A stretch of DNA of 35,886 nucleotides from CAZYMF01 sp964648215. Lineage in GTDB: Bacteria; Desulfobacterota; Binatia; HRBIN30; JACQVA1. The stretch lies in the NCBI GenBank assembly GCA_964648215.1, contig CAZYMF010000030.1, forward strand, positions 1 to 35,886. Reading direction: 5' to 3'. Made by a program: the position numbers and the translations under genes. Of the stretch, positions 23,144 through 30,070 are shown piece by piece. Below the pieces are notes generated by a model that worked only from the letters and a program-made list of their open reading frames with translations, searched no databases and was not told the DNA's origin. The number at the start of each line of letters is the position of its first letter. The stretch's first letter is position 1.

Positions 23144-23668
23144 ATGGCGCTGATCATTCTGGATCCGACCGACGAGCGTGAGCCGGTGGAACGCCAGCCG
23201 GCACCCCGGGCGAAGCGACTGGCGGGTACCGTTGCCCTGTTGGACATCGTCAAGCCGCGCGGCGACGTATTCCTGGATCGTCTGGCCGAAGTGCTGCCGC
23301 AGCGCCGCTCCGGGTTGACGGTGGAGCGGTTCAGCAAGCCGACCTTCACCAAGCCGGCGCCCGAGCCGCTGCTGCGACAGATTGCCGAGCGCGCCGGCGC
23401 GGTGATCGAGGCCCTCGCCGATTGAGGGTCGTGCACGACGTGCAGTGTGCACGACACGATCTTCTTCGAACGCGAAGGTATACCGGCGGTTTTCGTCGCC
23501 TCGAGCGAGTTCGAGAGCGCGGCGGAGGCCCAGGCGCGTGCCCTCGGCATGCGCGGCGTGGCGCGCGTCTTCGTCCCGCATCCGATTCAGGATGCCACCG
23601 ACGACGAGATGCGGGCGCGCGCGGACGCCGCCGTGGACGCGATCCTGGCGGCATTGGAGCAACGTTGA
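23144..23668 (+). CDS. UGSC-family selenoprotein read through in-frame UGA
   Basis: 174 aa if TGA 23423-23425 is selenocysteine (residue 94). Codons 94-97 read TGA-GGG-TCG-TGC, i.e. Sec-Gly-Ser-Cys, the motif that names the UGSC (seleno)protein family, followed by Thr-Thr-Cys100. The part before the UGA has the family-like LLDIVKPRGDVFLDRL and KPTFTKPAP segments and ends AGAVIEALAD. The part after continues in the same frame for 80 codons (SVHDTIFFEREGIPAVFVAS, then a VPHP motif) to a TGA stop at 23666-23668. A 9-bp hairpin starts 3 nt after the UGA. AGGAG lies before the ATG, 3 nt after the fusion-protein stop. Function is unknown. The main alternative, a nonsense mutation, would not explain the exact motif and hairpin. 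Confidence 0.92.
23428..23455 (+). promoter_or_regulatory. Candidate bacterial SECIS element
   Basis: GTCGTGCAC at 23428-23436 pairs perfectly with GTGCACGAC at 23447-23455 around a 10-nt loop (GACGTGCAGT). The stem begins 3 nt after the selenocysteine UGA, inside the coding sequence, as bacterial SECIS elements do. The loop holds G-T steps as in SelB-bound loops, but no bulged U equal to that of E. coli fdhF is obvious. Confidence 0.75.
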
Positions 23669-23715
23669 CGGCGCCGCGGTGGCGCGCGCCCACTGTCGAT
23701 CTCTGGAGCTCGACC

Positions 23716-24699
23716 ATGCTGCATACACCCGTCTGTGACCTGTTCGGTATTCGCTACCCCATCGTCCTCGCCGGCATGGGCGGGGTGTCGCTGCACCGGT
23801 TGGTGGCGGCGGTCTCCAACGCCGGCGGCCTCGGCGTGATCGGCGCCGCCACCCTCGATCCGGAAGGGCTGCGCCGGGAGATTCGCCTCACGCGCGAGCT
23901 CACCGACAAGCCTTTTGCCGTCGACCTGCTGATGCCGATCCCCGACATGATCCGGCCGCAGATGCAGGTGGTCTTCGAGGAGAAGGTCGAGATCTTCGTC
24001 GCCGGATTGGCGGTGCCGCGGGAGTTCATCATCGAGATGCACGAGCGCGGCATGGTCGTCGTGGTCATGGTCGGCCGGGTGCGTCACGCGGTGAAGTCGG
24101 CCGAGGCCGGCGCCGACGTGGTCGCGGCGCAGGGCACCGAGGCCGGCGGCCACACCGGCGAGATCGGCGCGCTGGCGCTGGTGCCGCAGGTCGTGGACGC
24201 GGTGAAGATCCCCGTCCTCGCCGCCGGTGGCATCGCCGACGGGCGCCAGCTGGTGGCGGCGCTGGCGCTGGGCGCGCAGGGAGTCGTGGTCGGCACCAGG
24301 TTCATCGCCACGCCGGAGGCGCAGGCGGCGCCCCGCTATCGCGACGCCATCGTGCGCAGCAACGAGGCCGATACGGTCCGAACCCGCTGCTACACCGGGA
24401 AGCCGGCGCGCACGATCCGCAACGCCTACAACGAGTCGTGGCAGCGCCGGGCCGACGAGATCCAGCCCTTTCCGATGCAGGTCATGACCTCGGTGCGCGA
24501 GGGAGTGATGGACTACGCCGGGGTACTCGGCGACGCGGATCCGGAGCGCTCTTTCATGCCCGCCGGGCAGGGCATGGGGATGATCCACGACGTCAAGCCG
24601 GCGGCGGCGGTGCTGGCCGACATCGTGCGCGAGGCGGAGCAGGTGATGCGTTCCGGCCCCTTCGGCGATCACGAGCGCGGGAGCACGTCCTCGGGCTGA
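23716..24699 (+). CDS. Nitronate monooxygenase / 2-nitropropane dioxygenase family flavoprotein
   Basis: 327 aa TIM-barrel FMN enzyme. Marks are the N-terminal FGIRYPIVLAGMGGVS, the AAVSNAGGLGVIGAA segment, DVVAAQGTEAGGHTG with the active-site His, and the FMN phosphate-binding VLAAGGIADGRQ and GAQGVVVGTRF. The family oxidises alkyl nitronates, and members also include enoyl-ACP reductase FabK, so the substrate cannot be fixed. GGAG lies 7 nt before the ATG. It begins 47 nt after the selenoprotein, on the same strand, so co-transcription is possible. Confidence 0.88.
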   Translation: MLHTPVCDLFGIRYPIVLAGMGGVSLHRLVAAVSNAGGLGVIGAATLDPEGLRREIRLTRELTDKPFAVDLLMPIPDMIRPQMQVVFEEKVEIFVAGLAVPREFIIEMHERGMVVVVMVGRVRHAVKSAEAGADVVAAQGTEAGGHTGEIGALALVPQVVDAVKIPVLAAGGIADGRQLVAALALGAQGVVVGTRFIATPEAQAAPRYRDAIVRSNEADTVRTRCYTGKPARTIRNAYNESWQRRADEIQPFPMQVMTSVREGVMDYAGVLGDADPERSFMPAGQGMGMIHDVKPAAAVLADIVREAEQVMRSGPFGDHERGSTSSG

Positions 24700-24736
24700 A
24701 GCGGCTTTGCCTCAAAATCAGAACGACCCTGCTGGC

Positions 24737-24812
24737 AGGTTGTTCGTTGTTGGGTTGTTAGGTTGTTGGGCGGAACAAACCAACAACCAACAACGTAACA
24801 ACCTGACAACCT
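24737..24812. repeat. GTTGTT-type intergenic inverted repeat, copy 2
   Basis: The left arm (24737-24769) is built of GGTTGTT units and the right arm (24780-24812) of CCAACAACC units, around the loop GCGGAACAAA. The reverse complement of the element at 6898-6973 aligns with it with few changes. The other bases of the 24700-24860 gap hold a small GCCTTT/AAAGGC hairpin at 24836-24851 downstream of the perM-like gene; no gene is seen. Confidence 0.75.
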
Positions 24813-24860
24813 TCGGTGTGTGTGCGATCGTCTCGGCCTTTGGGCAAAGGCGGCTGGGGC

Positions 24861-25949
24861 TCAGGTTCTACCCGCGGGCATCGAGCCCTCGGCGTAGACC
24901 TCGCGGTAGATGCGGATGAAGGCAACCAGGATCGCGATCACCGCCGGCGCCAGGAAGATGCCGAGAAAGCCATAGGCTTGCAGCCCGCCGAGAATACCGA
25001 AGAAGAGAAAGACGGTGGGGATCTGCGTGCGGCCGCCGATGATCAGCGGGCGCAGCACGTTGTCGACCCCGCTGATCACGAAGGTCCCCCAGATTAGCAG
25101 GAGGACGGCGCGCACGATCGCGCTCTGGGCGAAGAGGTAGATCACCACGCCGATCCAGACCACCGCCGCGCCCGCCGGCAGGAGCGAGAGAAAGGCGGTG
25201 GCGCAGCCCAGGATCACCGCGAACCGCACGCCCAGGGCCCAGAAGGCGATGCCGGCCAGAAAACCCTGGGCCGCGGCGGTCACCAGCGTGCCCTGGACCA
25301 CCGCCGACAGCGTGTCGTAGAGGCGCGAGAAGACGGTGTTCTTGTGCGACGCCTCCATCGGGATCACCTCACGCAGCGAGCGCATCATGCGATCGCCGTC
25401 GCGGAAGAAGAAGAACAGGGCGAAGGTGGTCAGAAAGAAATTGACCACGAAACGGACGGCGTTCTTGGCCACGCCCGTCGCCTGCGTCACCAGAAACGAG
25501 CTCACGGCATCGCTCAACTTCAGGGCGGTGGCGCTGAGGTTGATGTTCCATGCCTCCATGCGCGGGCCGATGTGCTGCCACACCTGGTTGAAGGGCGAGG
25601 CGCGAAACCATTCGAGCAGGCGCTGCACCAGAGCCGGAGCTTCCGGCGAGCCGAGCACGCCCTGCAGTCTCTGGTAGAGCGTGACCGACTCGGTTCCGAG
25701 CAGGACCGTCAGCAGGATCGTGGGCACCATCACCAGCGCAATGACCAGCGTGGTGAGCAGGAAGGCCGCCACCGTCTGCCGCCCGCGGAGCAGCGTCACC
25801 AGCCGCTCGTTGACGGGGTAGAACACCAGGGCGAGGAGCGCGGCCCAGCTGAGCGGGACGAGGAAGACGGAGAAGATGACGTAGAACTGGAAGAGCAGGT
25901 AGAGCAGGGCGCCGAAGAAGAAAGCGGCAAAGAGGTGCTCCCGGGTCAT
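24861..25949 (-). CDS. AI-2E / PerM family membrane transporter
   Basis: 362 aa integral membrane protein with about 7-8 helices. The family pattern is clear: an N-terminal helix pair with FYPVNERL between, a long central soluble stretch (residues about 100-160), then FFFFRDGDRM, a segment with GTLVTAAAQGFLAGIAFW, and the C-terminal DNVLRPLIIGGRTQIPTVFLFFGILGG. Members export small molecules or couple to ion gradients; the autoinducer-2 role of E. coli TqsA should not be assumed. I start at ATG 25949; the frame stays open beyond it through the tRNA-Val gene by chance. It is divergent from tRNA-Val and thrS. Confidence 0.9.
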   Translation of the reverse strand: MTREHLFAAFFFGALLYLLFQFYVIFSVFLVPLSWAALLALVFYPVNERLVTLLRGRQTVAAFLLTTLVIALVMVPTILLTVLLGTESVTLYQRLQGVLGSPEAPALVQRLLEWFRASPFNQVWQHIGPRMEAWNINLSATALKLSDAVSSFLVTQATGVAKNAVRFVVNFFLTTFALFFFFRDGDRMMRSLREVIPMEASHKNTVFSRLYDTLSAVVQGTLVTAAAQGFLAGIAFWALGVRFAVILGCATAFLSLLPAGAAVVWIGVVIYLFAQSAIVRAVLLLIWGTFVISGVDNVLRPLIIGGRTQIPTVFLFFGILGGLQAYGFLGIFLAPAVIAILVAFIRIYREVYAEGSMPAGRT

Positions 25950-26098
25950 GGGCGCGCCAGGCTTAACAGAGGTCCCCGCGGCGGAGCAACCGAGGCGGCG
26001 CCGGCCCCGGGGCCGGGCTCGCCGGGCCTTGCTTGACCGGGGCGGGCTAAATTGGTACGAAGTTTCGCCTAAATGCGCAGGGTTTAAGGCGGTTTTTT

Positions 26099-26122
26099 CC
26101 ATCGCCGGGCGCACGGCGATGG
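26099..26122. other. 9-bp hairpin upstream of tRNA-Val
   Basis: CCATCGCCG at 26099-26107 pairs with CGGCGATGG at 26114-26122 over a 6-nt loop. A T-run (26093-26098) precedes it on the plus strand, which is the wrong side for a plus-strand terminator. It is within the 188-nt divergent spacer between the perM-like gene and tRNA-Val; no clear promoter boxes are seen there. Confidence 0.4.
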
Positions 26123-26137
26123 GCAGGAGTGAGGTAC

Positions 26138-26212
26138 AGGCACGTAGCTCAGTGGGAGAGCGCTTCCTTGACACGGAAGAGGTCGGCGGTTCAATCCCGC
26201 CCGTGCCTACCA
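26138..26212 (+). tRNA. tRNA-Val (anticodon GAC)
   Basis: A full cloverleaf can be drawn: acceptor AGGCACG/CGTGCCT, D-arm GCTC..GAGC, anticodon stem CTTCC/GGAAG with loop TTGACAC, variable loop AGGTC, T-arm GGCGG-TTCAATC-CCGCC, discriminator A and an encoded CCA (26210-26212). The anticodon GAC is at 26170-26172. Confidence 0.95.
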
Positions 26213-26319
26213 TGACGACGTGCCCCAGGCGCCCCTAGGCGTCCCGCGGTTGCAGTCCTTGCGGACATCGTCGTGGGCGGCGATGCTCCGGTGGCTGCAG
26301 CACGCGGTTAGATCCAGAC

Positions 26320-28239
26320 ATGGCTCAGATCACGATCACATACCCTGACGGCCAGAGCCGCCAGGTGGAGGCGGGCTGCTCGGCCGTCGAGGCGCTCAAG
26401 ACGCAGGGGCTGCTCGGCAAGGACAGCGCGGTGGTGGCCGCGCGCGTCGACGACCGCGTCGTCGACCTGTCGCGGCCGCTGGGGCACAGCTGCCGGCTGG
26501 CGCCGGTGACGGCCGAGTCGCCGGACGGCCTCGAGGTGCTGCGCCATTCCTCGGCCCATCTCATGGCGCAGGCGGTCAAGCGCCTGTTTCCCGACGTTCA
26601 GGTCACCATCGGCCCGGTGATCGACAACGGCTTCTACTACGACTTCAAGAAGGCGACGCCGTTCACGCCCGAGGATCTGGAGCGCATCGAGAAGACCATG
26701 CGTCAGGTCGCCAAGGAGAACTTGAAGGTCACCCGCGAGGAGCTGCCCAAGGCGGAGGCGATCGAGCTGTTTCGGGGCATGGGGGAGCACTACAAGGTCG
26801 AGATCATCGACGGCATCCCCGAGGACAAGATATCGCTCTACCGCCAGGGCGAGTTCGTCGACCTCTGCCGCGGCCCGCACGTGCAGTCGACCGGAAAGAT
26901 CAAGGCCTTCAAGCTCACCAGCGTCGCCGGCGCCTACTGGCGCGGCGACGAGCACAACGAGATGCTGCAGCGGATCTACGGCACCACCTGGGCCAGCGCC
27001 GAGGATCTCGAGGCCTACCTGAAGCGGATCGAGGAAGCCAAGCAACGCGACCACCGCCGGCTGGGGCCGGCGCTCGACCTGTTCTCGCTCCACCCGATCG
27101 CCCCGGGCTCGCCCTTCTTTCATCCCAAGGGAGCGATCATCTACAACACCTTGGTCGACTACATGCGCGGCCTGTACCGCCGCTACGGCTACACCGAGGT
27201 GATCACCCCGCTGATCTACAAGACCGACCTGTACAAGACCTCGGGGCACTACGATCTCTTCCGCGAGGACATGTTCCTGATCGCGGCCGACGATGACGAG
27301 TACGGCGTCAAGCCGATGAACTGCCCGGGGCACTGCTACCTCTTTGCGACGCGCAAGCACTCGTATCGCGACCTGCCGATCCGCTACGCCGATTTCAGCC
27401 GGCTGCACCGCTTCGAGCAGTCGGGGACGCTGACCGGGCTCACCCGCGTGCGCTCGATGGCGCAGGACGACGCCCACATCTACTGCACGCCCGCTCAGCT
27501 CGACGACGAGGTGGAGCGCTTCGTCGCCATGACCAAGGAGGTCTACGGCGTCTTCGGCTTCGACCGCATCGAGATCACGCTGCAGACGCGACCGGAGAAG
27601 TTCCTCGGGCGCGTCGAGCTGTGGGATGCCGCCGAGGCGGCGCTGCGGCGCGCGGCGGAGCGGGCGGGCTACGCCGTCACCACGCTGCCGGGCGAGGGGG
27701 CGTTCTACGGGCCGAAGATCGGTTTCGACTTTCGTGACGTTCTCGAGCGCTCGTGGACTCTGGCCACCGTCCAGATCGACTGCGCCATGCCGGAGCGCTT
27801 CGAGCTGAAGTACACCACGCCCGAGGGAACCGAAGGCACGCCGGTGATGCTCCACCGCGCCGTGCTCGGCTCGCTCGAGCGCTTCATCGCCATCCTGCTC
27901 GAGCACACGGCGGGCAACCTGCCGCTGTGGCTGGCCCCGGTTCAGGTGCGGGTCCTGACGCTGACGGACCGGCAGGACGAGTACGGTCGCCAGGTCGTCG
28001 ACCGTCTGACCCAGGCGGGCTGGCGCGCCGAGCTGGACAACCGCAACGAGAAGCTCGGGTACAAGATCCGCCAGGCCCAGCTCGAGAAGGTTCCGCACAT
28101 GCTGGTGGTCGGGGACAAGGAGAGCGAGGCGCAGACGGTGGCGCCGCGCAGCCGCGGCGGCGAGAGCCCCGCGCCGATGGCCCTCGATCAATTCATTGCC
28201 AAGCTGGCCTTGGAAGTGCAGACTGGGCCCAAATCGTAA
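26320..28239 (+). CDS. thrS: Threonyl-tRNA synthetase
   Basis: 639 aa, full length. Order of domains: TGS (1-62), the second additional domain for editing mischarged Ser (about 65-240, with HSSAHLMAQAVK), the class II catalytic core (about 245-535) and the anticodon-binding domain (about 540-639). The zinc site is formed by Cys of MNCPGHC and two His of the core, one in RSMAQDDAHIY. Motif 2 is FSRLHRFEQSG and motif 3 is AVLGSLERFIAILLEH. No T-box or threonine-rich leader was seen in the 107 nt between tRNA-Val and the start. infC, usually next, is absent; rpmI follows after 18 nt. Confidence 0.97.
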   Translation: MAQITITYPDGQSRQVEAGCSAVEALKTQGLLGKDSAVVAARVDDRVVDLSRPLGHSCRLAPVTAESPDGLEVLRHSSAHLMAQAVKRLFPDVQVTIGPVIDNGFYYDFKKATPFTPEDLERIEKTMRQVAKENLKVTREELPKAEAIELFRGMGEHYKVEIIDGIPEDKISLYRQGEFVDLCRGPHVQSTGKIKAFKLTSVAGAYWRGDEHNEMLQRIYGTTWASAEDLEAYLKRIEEAKQRDHRRLGPALDLFSLHPIAPGSPFFHPKGAIIYNTLVDYMRGLYRRYGYTEVITPLIYKTDLYKTSGHYDLFREDMFLIAADDDEYGVKPMNCPGHCYLFATRKHSYRDLPIRYADFSRLHRFEQSGTLTGLTRVRSMAQDDAHIYCTPAQLDDEVERFVAMTKEVYGVFGFDRIEITLQTRPEKFLGRVELWDAAEAALRRAAERAGYAVTTLPGEGAFYGPKIGFDFRDVLERSWTLATVQIDCAMPERFELKYTTPEGTEGTPVMLHRAVLGSLERFIAILLEHTAGNLPLWLAPVQVRVLTLTDRQDEYGRQVVDRLTQAGWRAELDNRNEKLGYKIRQAQLEKVPHMLVVGDKESEAQTVAPRSRGGESPAPMALDQFIAKLALEVQTGPKS

Positions 28240-28257
28240 GCGAGACAGGAAGATCCC

Positions 28258-28455
28258 ATGCCAAAGATCAAGACGAGCCGGGGAACGGCAAAGCGATTCA
28301 GCGTCACGGGTACGGGCAAGGTGCGCCGCCGCAAGGCCTACCTCCGCCACATCCTGACCAGCAAGTCGTCGAAGCAGAAGCGCCACCTGCGGCACAGCGG
28401 GCTGGTGGACGCCACCAACGAGCGGGCGATCAAGCGGTTGATCCCGTACCTCTAG
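28258..28455 (+). CDS. rpmI: 50S ribosomal protein L35
   Basis: 65 aa, the standard size. MPKIKTSRGTAKRF at the start, the KVRRRKAYLRH basic stretch and the KSSKQKRHLR segment are typical of bL35. AGGAAG precedes the ATG by about 6 nt. It lies 18 nt after thrS and 145 nt before rplT, with a structured spacer between the two ribosomal genes. Confidence 0.97.
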   Translation: MPKIKTSRGTAKRFSVTGTGKVRRRKAYLRHILTSKSSKQKRHLRHSGLVDATNERAIKRLIPYL

Positions 28456-28471
28456 AAGTCAACGAGTCGCC

Positions 28472-28535
28472 GAGGGGGGCGACCGGCACGAGCGTGGGGT
28501 GACACCCCCCACGCTCGCTGGTTCCGCCGCCCCTC
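28472..28535 (+). promoter_or_regulatory. Structured rpmI-rplT spacer, candidate rplT regulatory leader
   Basis: An 11-bp perfect stem pairs CGAGCGTGGGG at 28489-28499 with CCCCACGCTCG at 28507-28517 around a 7-nt loop. GAGGGG at 28472-28477 can also pair with CCCCTC at 28530-28535 to enclose it. No T-tract follows. L20 regulates this operon through leader RNA in other bacteria, so an L20-binding site is a reasonable guess, not shown. Confidence 0.45.
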
Positions 28536-28600
28536 TTAGGTTGTGCGGCCGAGGGTGGAATGGTACACGCCCTGGTGCACGATCATTAAGGAGAAGGAAG

Positions 28601-28963
28601 ATGCCCCGAGTAAAACGCGGGACGAAGGCGCGCCGCCGCCACAAGAAGATTCTCAAGCTTGCCAAAGGCAACGTCGGTGGCCGGCGCAAGCAGTACCGCC
28701 AGGCGCGCGAGACGGTCGAGCGCGGCCTGGCCTACGCCTACCGTGACCGCCGCGTCCGCAAGCGCGAGTTTCGCAGCTTGTGGGTCATCCGTATCAACGC
28801 CGCGGCCCGCCCGCTGGGGCTGTCGTACAGTCAGATGATCCACGGGCTCAAGAAGGGTGGGGTGAACATCGATCGCAAGATGTTGGCCGATCTCGCGGTG
28901 CGCGATCCGGCCGGTTTCGGCGCCGTGGCGGACATCGCCAAGGCCCAACTCGTCGCGGCCTAG
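28601..28963 (+). CDS. rplT: 50S ribosomal protein L20
   Basis: 120 aa. It opens with PRVKRGTKARRRHKKILKLA and has the RQARETVERGLAYAYRDRR and FRSLWVIRINAAAR segments of bL20, with the SYSQMIHGLKKG motif in the C-terminal half. AAGGAGAAGGAAG precedes the ATG. L20 binds 23S rRNA early in 50S assembly and is an autoregulator in other bacteria. The next gene is pheS, 76 nt on. Confidence 0.97.
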   Translation: MPRVKRGTKARRRHKKILKLAKGNVGGRRKQYRQARETVERGLAYAYRDRRVRKREFRSLWVIRINAAARPLGLSYSQMIHGLKKGGVNIDRKMLADLAVRDPAGFGAVADIAKAQLVAA

Positions 28964-28994
28964 AGAGCCCGGCGCCTTTTTTTGTTCGCAGGCT

Positions 28995-29024
28995 AGCCAT
29001 GAAGTCCGCCGGGGCTTCATGGCT
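28995..29024 (+). promoter_or_regulatory. Perfect hairpin before pheS with overlapping short reading frame
   Basis: AGCCATGAAG at 28995-29004 pairs with CTTCATGGCT at 29015-29024 around a 10-nt loop, followed by TGTCGTTTT. The hairpin contains an ATG (28999) starting a 14-codon frame, MKSAGASWLVVLGP, whose TGA overlaps the pheS ATG. It has no Phe codons and no clear ribosome-binding site, so Phe-type attenuation is unlikely; translational coupling or an attenuator hairpin is possible. Confidence 0.4.
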
Positions 29025-29039
29025 TGTCGTTTTGGGGCC

Positions 29040-30062
29040 ATGAAAGAGGAGTTGGAGCGGATCCGCGAGGCGGCACTGGCGGCACTGGCGGCGGCCGAGA
29101 CGGAGGAGCAGCTCGAGCAGATTCGGGTGGGGTTCCTCGGCCGCAAGGGGGAGCTGACGCTGGTGGTGCGGCAGATGCGGGATGTTGCACCGGAGCAGCG
29201 GCCGGCGATGGGCGCGGTGCTCAACCAGATCAAGGACGAGATCGAAGCCCGCATCGCCGAAGCCCTGACCCAGGTGCGGGCCGCCGAGCGGGCGCGGCGC
29301 GCCGCCGAGGAACGGATCGACGTCACCCTGCCGGGGCGCCGGCGGCAGCGGGGCACCTTGCACCCGCTGACCCAGGTGGTCGACGAGCTGGTCGACGTCT
29401 TCGGCAGCCTCGGCTTTACCGTCGTCGAGGGGCCGGACGTCGAGGACGACTACCACAACTTCGAGGCGCTCAACATTCCGCGCGACCATCCCGCGCGCGA
29501 CATGCAGGACACGCTCTTCGTCGGCGACGGGCTGGTGCTGCGCACCCACACCTCCCCGGTGCAGATCCGGGTGATGGAGACGCAGCCGCCGCCGTTGCGG
29601 GTCATCGTCCCCGGCGCCGCCTACCGTCACGACTACGACGTGACGCACTCGCCCATGTTTCATCAGATCGAGGGTTTTCTCGTCGATCGCCGCGTCACCT
29701 TCGCTGACCTCAAGGGCGTGCTGACGCTGGCGCTGCAGCGTCTGTTCGGCAGCGGCACGCGGGTGCGCTTCCGGCCGGCGTTCTTTCCCTTCACCGAGCC
29801 CAGCGCCGAGGTCGACATCGGCTGCTTTCAATGCGGGGGCGAGGACGGCGCCTGCCGTCTGTGCAAGGGCACGGGGTGGATGGAAATCCTCGGCTCCGGG
29901 CTGATCGATCCCAACGTGTTCCGCTTCGTCGGCTATGACCCGGAGGCGGTCTCGGGCTTCGCCTTCGGCATGGGCATCGAGCGCGTCGCCATGCTGAAGT
30001 ACGAGATCAACGACATTCGCCTGCTCTACGGCAGCGACCTGCGTTTCCTGCGGCAGTTCTGA
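29040..30062 (+). CDS. pheS: Phenylalanyl-tRNA synthetase alpha subunit
   Basis: 340 aa. An N-terminal coiled-coil (about 1-90) binds tRNA; the class II core follows with HPLTQVVDELVDVF, the HTSPVQIR segment, YRHDYDVTHSPMFHQIEG and the motif 3 region GFAFGMGIERVAM. A CxxC-x5-CxxC element near residues 262-274 (CFQCGGEDGACRLC) is found in many bacterial PheS proteins. With PheT it forms the alpha2-beta2 enzyme. ATG 29040 fits family N-termini; an upstream in-frame ATG at 29019 would add seven residues. Confidence 0.96.
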   Translation: MKEELERIREAALAALAAAETEEQLEQIRVGFLGRKGELTLVVRQMRDVAPEQRPAMGAVLNQIKDEIEARIAEALTQVRAAERARRAAEERIDVTLPGRRRQRGTLHPLTQVVDELVDVFGSLGFTVVEGPDVEDDYHNFEALNIPRDHPARDMQDTLFVGDGLVLRTHTSPVQIRVMETQPPPLRVIVPGAAYRHDYDVTHSPMFHQIEGFLVDRRVTFADLKGVLTLALQRLFGSGTRVRFRPAFFPFTEPSAEVDIGCFQCGGEDGACRLCKGTGWMEILGSGLIDPNVFRFVGYDPEAVSGFAFGMGIERVAMLKYEINDIRLLYGSDLRFLRQF

Positions 30063-30070
30063 GCGCGACG

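Noticed and set aside
23423..23425. TGA as a true stop with a second short gene starting at GTG 23447
   Set aside because: The frame before and after the TGA is the same, the codons around it spell Sec-Gly-Ser-Cys, a hairpin follows at once, and the supposed second gene would start inside the hairpin without a ribosome-binding site.
21179..23728. 849-codon minus-strand frame over the selenoprotein operon
   Set aside because: Low-complexity Arg/His/Asp composition, no domain, and it conflicts with three well-supported genes.
24707..24919. Small protein encoded across the GTTGTT repeat
   Set aside because: The Asn/Gln/Thr-rich peptide merely reflects the repeat units and reappears from the other copy on the opposite strand; no ribosome-binding site.
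25950..26213. N-terminal extension of the AI-2E family protein
   Set aside because: The open frame runs through the tRNA-Val gene and has no membrane helix or family similarity; ATG 25949 gives a normal family start.
26213..26319. T-box leader for thrS
   Set aside because: No T-box core sequence, specifier loop or terminator could be found in the 107 nt before thrS.
26308..28395. Very long open frame on the minus strand across thrS (695 codons)
   Set aside because: Antisense frames of this kind are expected in GC-rich DNA; the product is Arg/His/Gln-rich without any domain, while the plus strand encodes a full threonyl-tRNA synthetase.
28964..28994. Intrinsic terminator after rplT at the T-run 28977-28983
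   Set aside because: Seven T are present but no stable stem of more than about 3 bp could be found directly before them.
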